Assembly (NCBI GenBank): GCA_017618195.1
Contig: JAFZUW010000026.1
Span: 22,876 to 86,875, forward strand
Length of the DNA stretch: 64,000 nucleotides
Direction of reading: 5' to 3'
Source of the DNA: Lachnospiraceae bacterium
GTDB taxonomy: Bacteria > Bacillota > Clostridia > Lachnospirales > Lachnospiraceae
The notes beneath the pieces are model-generated. The model was given only the letters and a program-made list of their open reading frames with translations, was not told the DNA's origin and did no database searches. Below are positions 51,258-58,589 of the stretch, in pieces. The translations under genes and the position numbers were made by a program. Position 1 is the first letter of the stretch. Each line of letters begins with the position of its first letter.

Positions 51258-52478
51258 GTGGAAAACGAAACGCCCCTGAACAGAATCCTGAAAAAAGAAG
51301 ACGGCGGAAAGGCCGGCACGAAGAAAAGGGTGCAGCCGAAGAACTACTTCGACTATACACTCTTATTTCTGATTGTCTTTTTGATCGGGTTCGGGTTGAT
51401 CATGATCTACAGTATCAGTGCCTACAACGCGACCAAATATTACAGCAACGCGACACTTTTTGTTAAGAATCAGGCCAAATACGCCGTGCTCGGTCTTGTG
51501 TTGATGATCCTCATTTCGAAGGTCGATTATCATATTTACATAGCGCGGTTCGGTATCGGAAAGTTCCGCACGAACCTGCTGATCATCGCATTTGTCGCCT
51601 GTCTCGGACTGCAGGGATTCGTACTCTTTAAGGGTGACGGAACGAACGGCTCCAACCGCTGGCTGTCGCTCGGTAAATTCTTCAAACTGCAGCCTTCCGA
51701 GATTTCGAAGGTGCTGATCGTACTGCTGGTAGCTTATATCGTGTATGTTTCCCCGAAGCGGCTCGACCGGATGACCGGATTCATCCGTGTGCTTGTTTTT
51801 ACGGGTCCGTTGATCGTTCTTGTTGCGATTGAAAATCTGACGACTGCGCTGATCATGGCGGGTATCGTCTTCATCGTTCCGTTCGTATCCAGCCGTAAGA
51901 CCTGGTATTATGTGATTGCTTTTGCCATCGTAATCGTTGCCGGAATCTTCTTCATCAAACTCGAAGGATACCGCGCCGCACGTGTTCAGGTATGGCGCGA
52001 TATCGAAAACGCTCCAGGCGGCTATCAGATCCTTCAGGGACTGTACGCGATCGCGAGCGGAGGGTGGTTCGGCAAGGGACTCGGAAACAGTATACAGAAG
52101 CTCGGATACATCCCCGAAGTTCATACCGACATGATCTTTACCTGTATCGTTGAGGAACTCGGAATCGTCGGCGGACTGTTTCTGATCGCAATCTATGTGA
52201 TACTGCTTGTCCGCATCTTTAAGATTTCCGCCAATGCGCCCGACCTGTTCGGTTCTTTGATCGCAGTCGGCGCATTTACCCAGATTGCTCTGCAGGCAAT
52301 CCTCAACATCGCGGTTGTAACGAACATGATCCCTTCGACGGGTATTCCGCTTCCGTTCGTCAGTTACGGCGGCAGCTCGCTCGTATTTCTGATGATGGAG
52401 ATGGGACTCGTTCTGAACGTTTCCGGTAAAATCGATTATGACGCAGCACCGAACGACCTGCTGTCGTCGGTTCAGTAA
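51258..52478 (+). CDS. ftsW: Septal peptidoglycan polymerase FtsW (SEDS family)
   Basis: A 406-residue polytopic membrane glycosyltransferase. It starts with GTG at 51258 after GTGAGGA. About ten hydrophobic helices are visible. SEDS motifs include GSNRWLSLGKFFKLQPSEISKVLIVLL, ENLTTALIMAGI, GYQILQGLYAIASGGWFGKGLGNS, LGYIPEVHTDMIFTCIVEELGIVGG and PSTGIPLPFVSYGGSSL. Position between murD and ftsQ favours FtsW over RodA or SpoVE. It would polymerise lipid II together with the class B PBP encoded upstream. Confidence 0.93.
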   Translation: MENETPLNRILKKEDGGKAGTKKRVQPKNYFDYTLLFLIVFLIGFGLIMIYSISAYNATKYYSNATLFVKNQAKYAVLGLVLMILISKVDYHIYIARFGIGKFRTNLLIIAFVACLGLQGFVLFKGDGTNGSNRWLSLGKFFKLQPSEISKVLIVLLVAYIVYVSPKRLDRMTGFIRVLVFTGPLIVLVAIENLTTALIMAGIVFIVPFVSSRKTWYYVIAFAIVIVAGIFFIKLEGYRAARVQVWRDIENAPGGYQILQGLYAIASGGWFGKGLGNSIQKLGYIPEVHTDMIFTCIVEELGIVGGLFLIAIYVILLVRIFKISANAPDLFGSLIAVGAFTQIALQAILNIAVVTNMIPSTGIPLPFVSYGGSSLVFLMMEMGLVLNVSGKIDYDAAPNDLLSSVQ

Positions 52479-52544
52479 AGGTATTCATCCGAGCTCCCGG
52501 CCGTGCCGCGGGCTCGGATACTATATTGTCTTTCGGAGGAAAAT

Positions 52545-53318
52545 ATGCCGAAGATCATTAAACTCGAAAAACGAACGACCGTGCTTCTGCGGGTCCTTCT
52601 GATCGTTCTGGTCTTTGCGATACTGGTGATCAGCACCATCCTTTGGTTCCGTAAAACCTATAAGATCGATCTGAAAAAGGACGTGTCCGTGACCGTCATC
52701 GGTATGAGCGGACGCTATACGGAAGAGGAGATCAAGAAGCACACGCTCGACAAATGGTACGAGCAGTACACGCCGTTTCTGAAGCTGTATTACAAATACA
52801 ACAAGGCGGACACACTGCCGTTTCTTGAGAAGATCACGGTAACCGTGACCGGTAAAAAATCGGTTGAGATCCGCGCCTATGAGAAAATGCCGATCGGCTG
52901 TATCCTCGAGATGGGCAACTACCTGTACTTCGATGCGGACGGAGTGATCGTTTCTTCGAAGAAGGAAAATGTGGAGAATCTGCCGGTCATTACCGGACTC
53001 GAATATTCCAAGGTTACGCTGTATCAGCAGTTCGAAACGCAGCGCAGCGACCTCGCCAGAGTAGTCATGAATCTGGTCCGTCAATTACAGAAATATGAGG
53101 TCACCGCAAGTGAGATCCACTTCGGGGAAGAGAACGAAGTTTACCTGATCTGCAGCGGAAACCGGTTCGATCTCGGAGTGCGTGAGGCATACGATATCCA
53201 GATCGGAATGATCCGCGGAATACTCGATCGGGTAGGGGGGCAGGAGACGAAGTATCATTTCCATATGGAGAATGTCAAGACAGCCTCGGATGATGTACGT
53301 GCTACACTTATAGAATGA
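52545..53318 (+). CDS. ftsQ: Division protein FtsQ/DivIB
   Basis: A 257-residue bitopic protein. ATG 52545 follows CGGAGGAAA; the longer frame from 52503 lies between genes. Short basic N-terminus, membrane helix (TVLLRVLLIVLVFAILVISTILWF), then a POTRA domain (SVTVIGMSGRYTEEEIKKHTLD...LPFLEKITVTVTGKKSVEIRAYEKMPIG) and the beta domain (YLYFDADGVIVSSKKENVENLPVITGL). This is the usual clostridial DivIB layout. It bridges FtsL-DivIC with the synthase at the septum. About 180 bp of AT-rich DNA with the ftsZ promoter follows. Confidence 0.9.
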   Translation: MPKIIKLEKRTTVLLRVLLIVLVFAILVISTILWFRKTYKIDLKKDVSVTVIGMSGRYTEEEIKKHTLDKWYEQYTPFLKLYYKYNKADTLPFLEKITVTVTGKKSVEIRAYEKMPIGCILEMGNYLYFDADGVIVSSKKENVENLPVITGLEYSKVTLYQQFETQRSDLARVVMNLVRQLQKYEVTASEIHFGEENEVYLICSGNRFDLGVREAYDIQIGMIRGILDRVGGQETKYHFHMENVKTASDDVRATLIE

Positions 53319-53397
53319 TATGCTGTAGAATAAATAGAAATTGATTAGTCAATTGTAGAAAAAGTGCAAAAAAAATCAAGGAATTTCAAAATTCTAC

Positions 53398-53426
53398 TTG
53401 CATCTCATGCATTTTCGTAATATATT
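53398..53426 (+). promoter_or_regulatory. Promoter of ftsZ
   Basis: TTGCAT (53398-53403) and TATATT (53421-53426) with a 17-bp spacer, in the AT-rich 183-bp gap after ftsQ. The leader would be about 70 nt. This allows ftsZ to be expressed above the level of the upstream cluster. Confidence 0.7.
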
Positions 53427-53501
53427 TATAATAGATTTTTATAATTCGACAGATTTTGGGGTTATTTGACCACATATATAATTTTAAAGGAGGACATACC
53501 C

Positions 53502-54776
53502 TTGCTTGAGATTAAAGGTGATGAGAAGGAAGCCGGTGCAAGAATTATCGTAATAGGTGTCGGCGGAGCCGGTAACAATGCGGTTAACCGGATGATCGAA
53601 GAAGGTATCCAGTGCGTAGAGTTTGTATGTGTGAATACGGACCGTCAGCACTTGAAAAACTGTAAAGCTCCGACCAATATTCAGATTGGTGAGAAGCTGA
53701 CCAAGGGTCTTGGCGCAGGTTCCCAGCCTGATGTTGGTGAGAAGGCGGCAGAGGAGAGCAAGGAAGAGCTCACCCAGATGATCAAAGGTGCGGATATGGT
53801 ATTTGTCACCTGCGGTATGGGCGGCGGTACCGGTACCGGCGCGGCTCCCGTTGTTGCGCAGATTGCGAAGGAACTCGGCGTTCTCACAGTCGGTATCGTA
53901 ACGAAGCCTTTCCGTTTCGAAGCGAAGCAGCGTATGTCCAACGCAATTGCAGGTATTGAGCGTCTCCGCCAGCACGTGGATACGCTGATCGTTATCCCGA
54001 ACGACCGTCTTCTTGAAATCGTTGACCGTCGTACGACCATGCCGGAAGCTCTTCGTAAAGCTGACGAAGTTCTTCAGCAGGGTGTTCAGGGTATTACCGA
54101 TCTGATCAACGACACCGCATTGATCAACCTTGACTTTGCGGACGTTCAGACCGTTATGAAAGATAAGGGTATCGCTCACATCGGTATCGGTTACGGCACC
54201 GGTGATGACAAGTGTATGGAAGCCGTTAAGCAGGCCACCACATCCCCGCTTCTTGAAACCAACATTGAGGGCGCAAGCCACGTAATCCTTCAGATTGCCG
54301 GCGCGGTAAGCCTGATCGAAGTTAACGAGGCTGCCACATACGTACAGGAACTCTGCGGCGAAGATGCCAACATCATCTTCGGTGCAATGTATGATGAGAC
54401 TGCTCCTGACCAGTGCCGCATCACGGTTATCGCAACCGGTCTTGATGAGAGCACGAGCAAGGGAAGCAGTCAGTCCGCTTCCGCAAGAAGCAATTACTAC
54501 GGCGGCAACTCCCAGAAGAAGGCTGCCGCGGCTGCTCCGGGATATACCGGATTCGGCTTCATGAACAACCGTACCACTTCGTCGGTTGCCAAGCCCACCG
54601 CACAGCCCGCTCAGCCCGCAGCTCCCGCTCCGAGCCCCGTTGTATCCACTCCGAAGCCGGTATTCGTTTCATCCCCGGCTCCCGAGACCGCTCCGGCTTA
54701 CTCGAAGCCCGAGCCGAAGGAACCCGCAAGCGGCGGAATCAAGATTCCGGATTTCCTTCAGAAAAACAAAAAGTAA
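53502..54776 (+). CDS. ftsZ: Cell division GTPase FtsZ
   Basis: A 424-residue tubulin homologue. The start is most likely TTG at 53502, because AAAGGAGG lies 8 nt upstream and the product then begins near [30 protein letters not shown]; an ATG at 53466 lies before the ribosome site. Tubulin signature [13 protein letters not shown]7 loop region [11 protein letters not shown] and IGYGTG are present. After residue 320 a Ser/Ala/Pro-rich linker leads to the C-terminal peptide [14 protein letters not shown], which binds membrane tethers. ftsA is absent, so another tether such as SepF must serve; none is in the window. Codon bias indicates high expression. Confidence 0.96.
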   Translation: MLEIKGDEKEAGARIIVIGVGGAGNNAVNRMIEEGIQCVEFVCVNTDRQHLKNCKAPTNIQIGEKLTKGLGAGSQPDVGEKAAEESKEELTQMIKGADMVFVTCGMGGGTGTGAAPVVAQIAKELGVLTVGIVTKPFRFEAKQRMSNAIAGIERLRQHVDTLIVIPNDRLLEIVDRRTTMPEALRKADEVLQQGVQGITDLINDTALINLDFADVQTVMKDKGIAHIGIGYGTGDDKCMEAVKQATTSPLLETNIEGASHVILQIAGAVSLIEVNEAATYVQELCGEDANIIFGAMYDETAPDQCRITVIATGLDESTSKGSSQSASARSNYYGGNSQKKAAAAAPGYTGFGFMNNRTTSSVAKPTAQPAQPAAPAPSPVVSTPKPVFVSSPAPETAPAYSKPEPKEPASGGIKIPDFLQKNKK

Positions 54777-54805
54777 TATATCATTCATTTGTGTGTGTGA
54801 ATGCG

Positions 54806-54842
54806 GAAGAGAGAATCGTTGCGTGCGGTTCTCTCTTTTATT
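54806..54842 (+). terminator. Probable terminator of ftsZ
   Basis: AAGAGAGAATCG pairs with CGGTTCTCTCTT (one G-U) over a short loop and ends in TTTTA. It lies between ftsZ and the 77-residue gene. Confidence 0.75.
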
Positions 54843-54866
54843 CCCGATAAAACGGAGGAGAAAAAT

Positions 54867-55100
54867 ATGAAGAATCTGTATGTAAAATTCCGTGATGAGG
54901 ACGGATGCCTGACGTTTCTTAAGATCAACGCTATCGGACTGGATGTCGAGAACAGCATTTGGTTTGAGGATGAATTCGACCGGTCGGTCAATTCGTCCGC
55001 TGCCGTTACGGAAGAAGTTTTTAACAGCCTGATCGATGAGGCAATGCAGGCGGAATACATCGATCTTTCCGATGAAGATCTGTACGGCCGGTTTTTTTGA
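54867..55100 (+). CDS. Small acidic hypothetical protein (77 aa)
   Basis: A 77-residue protein starting MKNLYVKFRDEDGCLTFLKINAIGL at 54867, 9 nt after ACGGAGGAG; the in-frame ATG at 54801 lies within the terminator stem and is not used. It is strongly acidic (about 19 Asp/Glu), has no signal peptide or membrane segment, and ends EYIDLSDEDLYGRFF. I do not recognise a family. The good ribosome site and amino acid composition support a real gene. It lies between ftsZ and the protease island, and may be read by leakage through the ftsZ terminator. Confidence 0.65.
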   Translation: MKNLYVKFRDEDGCLTFLKINAIGLDVENSIWFEDEFDRSVNSSAAVTEEVFNSLIDEAMQAEYIDLSDEDLYGRFF

Positions 55101-55194
55101 TCATTCGGATCGGGCAGGCAGATGAATGTGATCCGGCGTCTGATTCCGGACCCGGCTGTCCGTTTATGCGGATATTCCCGTATAGTGTTAAGTC

Positions 55195-55223
55195 TTGAAG
55201 CAGATGAAGTTTCGTGCTATAAT
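55195..55223 (+). promoter_or_regulatory. Promoter of the clostripain/3C-like protease operon
   Basis: TTGAAG (55195-55200) and a consensus TATAAT (55218-55223) with a 17-bp spacer. A small CGGTCA-TTT-TGACCG hairpin (55232-55246) followed by GTTGTTTT would lie at the very 5' end of the transcript and could affect its stability or early termination. Confidence 0.8.
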
Positions 55224-55292
55224 TTTAATATCGGTCATTTTGACCGGTTGTTTTCGTACGTAATCGCGGCAATCGGCCGCAGGAGGTAGAAC

Positions 55293-57647
55293 ATGAATGA
55301 GAACAGACCTTCCGGCAGACGGAAGAACGTAACCGGCACAGGCGGTGATGTACATAAGAGAGGAGACGGTCTCGGAACCGGCCCCGTCGGACAGGGCTTC
55401 GGATCCGGAAACGGCGGCAATAACGGCGGCGACAACATCCGTCCGCACAGCACGGGAAGCAGTACGAACGTAAAGCGTGCGGCAGGCGGCGGTTCGATCA
55501 TTCTGATCATTATCATGCTGATCTTAGGTTCTAAGGGCGGCTTCGGCAATCTGCTCGGCGGATTGCTCGGAGGCGGCGACACCGGCGAACCCGATGACGG
55601 CGGCCAGACCGTTATCGCGACCGATGCACCTGCACCGACACAGCCCGTAAACCAGCAGGTTGTAAAAGGCGCTCGTGACAAGCGTACCGTTTTAAAGGGC
55701 AACGGACAGGACACCGTTACGATCATGATCTATATGTGCGGTACCGACCTTGAGTCCAAGCACGGTATGGCCAGCAATGACCTTGCCGAGATGGCAAAGG
55801 CTAATTACGGCGACAACGTCCGCATCATCGTTCTTACGGGCGGCTGCAGCAAGTGGAAGACGAGCGGCATCAGCAGCGACGTGAACCAGATTTACCGCGT
55901 TGTAAACGGCGGATTACAGCCTCTTGAGAAGAATTTCGGCAGAAAGGCAATGACCGACCCGACCAACCTTTCTGATTTCATTAAGTATTGTGCGTCCAAT
56001 TATCCTGCTTCGAGAAACTTCCTGATCCTCTGGGATCACGGCGGCGGATCGGTAAGCGGATACGGTTATGACGAGAAGAACTCCCGTTCCGGTTCGATGA
56101 ACCTCGCGGGAATCAACAGCGCCTTGAAGCAGGGCGGCGTTACATTTGACATCATCGGGTTCGACGCGTGCCTGATGGCAACGGCGGAAACCGCACTGAT
56201 GCTTGACAGCTACGGCGATTATCTGATTGCATCCGAGGAGACGGAGCCCGGTATCGGCTGGTATTACACGAACTGGCTGACACAGCTCGGAAGCAACACC
56301 TCGACGCCTACGACGACGCTCGGAAAGACGATCATCGACGATTTCGTAACGACGTGTGCCACCAAGTGCCGCGGACAGAAGACGACGCTTTCCCTGATCG
56401 ACCTTGCGGAATTCTCATATACGGTTCCGGGCAAGCTGAACGATTTCGCAAAATCGGTAAGCGGCAAGCTTCAGAATAAGGATTACGAAGAAGTATCCAA
56501 CGCGCGTGCCGATACGAGAGAGTTCGCGCAGAGCACCAAGATCGACCAGGTTGACCTGACGAACCTTGCGCTCAACATGAAGACCAAGGAAGGAACGGCG
56601 CTTGCCAACGCAATCAAGAGCGCGGTTAAGTACAACCGTACTTCCTCTAATATGACCAACGCTTACGGCGTATCCATTTACTTCCCTTACCAGAAGACTT
56701 CGAACGTGGATACGGCGGTAAGAACGTATAACCAGATCGGTATGGATTCCGAGTACGCAAACTGCATCCGTCAGTTTGCCGCACTCGAGACATCCGGACA
56801 GATTTCCGCGGGCGGTTCTTCCTCGCCGGCCGGTTCTCTGTTTGATCTCGGCAGCTCCTTGATCGGCGGAAGCGGCGGCGGAGACGTTCTTTCGTCCCTG
56901 CTCGGTTCGTTCCTCGGCGGCGGCCGCAGCATTCAGATCGACGGCCTTAACGATGACAACATCGAGTACATGAAGGACCAGGATACCGAGGCTATGGCGG
57001 AATACGTTTCCGCTCATATGCTGACCGGCGACCTTAAGTTCGTCAAGAACGCATCCGGTGACTATGTTCTTTCGCTTACCGAAGAGAACTGGGCTCTTGT
57101 TCACAGCGTGGACAAGAACATGTTCGTGGACGACGGCAAAGGTTACATCGACCTCGGACTTGACAACGTTCTTTCTTATGACGATAAGGGCAACCTGATC
57201 GCCGATATCGATAAGACGTGGGTTGCAATCAACGGCCACGTGGTTGCATACTATCATACCGAGTCGAGTGTGGCGGACGGCAAGGAATACCACTTCGGTT
57301 ATGTTCCGGCATTTGTCGACGGCGTACGTTCCGAGATCCAGATCGTATTTGACGAGAACGGAATCGGAAGCATCGCGGGCGTAACGGCGGTCTATAAGGA
57401 CGGCGAGACCGAAACCGTAGCAAAGGGCGCGGAGACGATCGAAGCCGGAAGCAAGATTGAGTTTATCTGCGATTACTATTCTTACGATCAGAAATATCTT
57501 GACACCTATTACCTCGGCGATCCGATCACGGCAACCGAGAATATGACCGTCAGCGATATTGAACTGAAAGATTACAAGGTTAAGATCATGTACCGCCTGA
57601 CCGATATTTACGATCAGGCGTATTGGACGAGAGCAATCGACCGATAA
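55293..57647 (+). CDS. Membrane-anchored clostripain-family (C11) cysteine peptidase
   Basis: A 784-residue protein. About 65 Gly/Asn-rich residues precede one membrane helix (GGGSIILIIIMLILGS), then a Gly-rich and Pro/Thr linker. The peptidase domain starts near residue 145 (DTVTIMIYMCGTDLESKHGMASNDLAEM). Catalytic His249 is in LILWDHGGGSVSGYGYDE and Cys293 in IGFDACLMATAETAL, the C11 dyad; ASEETEPGIGWYY follows. C11 enzymes usually cleave after Arg or Lys. The region after about 500 has a Gly/Ser-rich stretch and then a beta-rich domain (600-784) of unknown role. GCAGGAGG precedes the ATG. It is 24 bp before the next protease gene, so the two are cotranscribed. Confidence 0.9.
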   Translation: MNENRPSGRRKNVTGTGGDVHKRGDGLGTGPVGQGFGSGNGGNNGGDNIRPHSTGSSTNVKRAAGGGSIILIIIMLILGSKGGFGNLLGGLLGGGDTGEPDDGGQTVIATDAPAPTQPVNQQVVKGARDKRTVLKGNGQDTVTIMIYMCGTDLESKHGMASNDLAEMAKANYGDNVRIIVLTGGCSKWKTSGISSDVNQIYRVVNGGLQPLEKNFGRKAMTDPTNLSDFIKYCASNYPASRNFLILWDHGGGSVSGYGYDEKNSRSGSMNLAGINSALKQGGVTFDIIGFDACLMATAETALMLDSYGDYLIASEETEPGIGWYYTNWLTQLGSNTSTPTTTLGKTIIDDFVTTCATKCRGQKTTLSLIDLAEFSYTVPGKLNDFAKSVSGKLQNKDYEEVSNARADTREFAQSTKIDQVDLTNLALNMKTKEGTALANAIKSAVKYNRTSSNMTNAYGVSIYFPYQKTSNVDTAVRTYNQIGMDSEYANCIRQFAALETSGQISAGGSSSPAGSLFDLGSSLIGGSGGGDVLSSLLGSFLGGGRSIQIDGLNDDNIEYMKDQDTEAMAEYVSAHMLTGDLKFVKNASGDYVLSLTEENWALVHSVDKNMFVDDGKGYIDLGLDNVLSYDDKGNLIADIDKTWVAINGHVVAYYHTESSVADGKEYHFGYVPAFVDGVRSEIQIVFDENGIGSIAGVTAVYKDGETETVAKGAETIEAGSKIEFICDYYSYDQKYLDTYYLGDPITATENMTVSDIELKDYKVKIMYRLTDIYDQAYWTRAIDR

Positions 57648-57671
57648 GGCGCGCTTTCAAGGAGGATTTGT

Positions 57672-58499
57672 ATGTTTGCAGACGCGATGGAAAAGGCCGC
57701 CGGATATGTCCGCCCGGTCAAGACAATCGCCAGAATCTATAAGTCGGATGAGGTAATTCCCCAGGCGGCGACCATGTTCTTCGTGAACCGGGAAGGCGCA
57801 GCGGTAACCTGCCGGCACATTGCCGAGGAGATTATGCGCGCCGGCCGGATCAATGCACGGTATGAGTCGTTCCGGAAGGAACTTTTTTCCCTTCCCGCAG
57901 ACCGCAGTCTGAGGATTGAGACGAACCGTATGGAGCGCCGTTTTGATTACCTCAAAGGCGAAACGACGATTCAGCTGCGGTACAGTTTTGCGGATTGCTA
58001 TGAGAAAATCGAACGGCTGAGCATTGACATGCATCCCGTTTATGATCTCGCGGTCATAAGGCTTCAGGGAAGCGGCGGAATGCGCTACAGCGGCAGCTGC
58101 ACATTTTCCCAGGTCCAGAAACCGCGGCCGGGAATGAGCGTATGCCGTCTCGGATATCCGGTTACCGGTTTCGATGACTATGATTTCTTCCCCGACAGGG
58201 ATGACATCCAGTGGACCGTTTCCGGAGCACACGTGCCCGTGCAGATTCCTGCGGAGGGCATGATCATCCGTACCTTCACCGAAGAAGGCAGGGCAAAGGG
58301 ATTTGTCCTGTCCGGTCTTTGCGGAAGCGGATACTGCGGAGCACCCGTTGTGAACAAGGACGGCGTATTGATGGGTATGGTTACCGGAACGAGCACCGAG
58401 ATTGTGGACGGTACTCCGGTTACCTATACCGAGTGTGTCAGCGCCTCCGTGATCCGGGAGTTCCTGCAGGAGAAGAACGTGATATATTCGGAGAATTAA
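57672..58499 (+). CDS. Chymotrypsin-fold (trypsin-like) protease with Cys at the nucleophile position
   Basis: A 275-residue protein with the order of a PA-clan protease. His49 lies in AVTCRHIAEE, Asp125 in HPVYDLAVIRL, and the nucleophile motif reads GSGYCGAPVVNKDGVLMGMV, so the Gly-x-Ser-Gly-Gly of serine proteases is Gly-Tyr-Cys222-Gly-Ala. Cys in this place is typical of 3C-like viral proteases. The remaining C-terminal strand (VTYTECVSASVIREFLQEK) is as in the fold. There is no signal peptide or membrane helix, so it is probably cytoplasmic unless exported by another route. It follows the clostripain gene by 24 bp with AAGGAGG and ends at a strong terminator. Activity as a cysteine protease is an inference; an inactive binding protein is possible. 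Confidence 0.78.
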   Translation: MFADAMEKAAGYVRPVKTIARIYKSDEVIPQAATMFFVNREGAAVTCRHIAEEIMRAGRINARYESFRKELFSLPADRSLRIETNRMERRFDYLKGETTIQLRYSFADCYEKIERLSIDMHPVYDLAVIRLQGSGGMRYSGSCTFSQVQKPRPGMSVCRLGYPVTGFDDYDFFPDRDDIQWTVSGAHVPVQIPAEGMIIRTFTEEGRAKGFVLSGLCGSGYCGAPVVNKDGVLMGMVTGTSTEIVDGTPVTYTECVSASVIREFLQEKNVIYSEN

Positions 58500-58506
58500 G
58501 AAAGAG

Positions 58507-58534
58507 AAAGGGCATGTTTTTCATGCCCTTTTTT
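58507..58534 (+). terminator. Intrinsic terminator of the protease operon
   Basis: AAAGGGCATG (58507-58516) and CATGCCCTTT (58522-58531) form a perfect 10-bp stem around five T, followed by TTT. Confidence 0.92.
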
Positions 58535-58589
58535 GAAAGTTAAGATTACTCTAAGGGAAATCAAAAAGGGATTGCGGGAAGGAGAAGGT

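Noticed and set aside
53466-53501. ATG start for FtsZ at 53466
   Set aside because: It lies upstream of the AAAGGAGG site and adds residues not seen in FtsZ. TTG at 53502 is correctly spaced.
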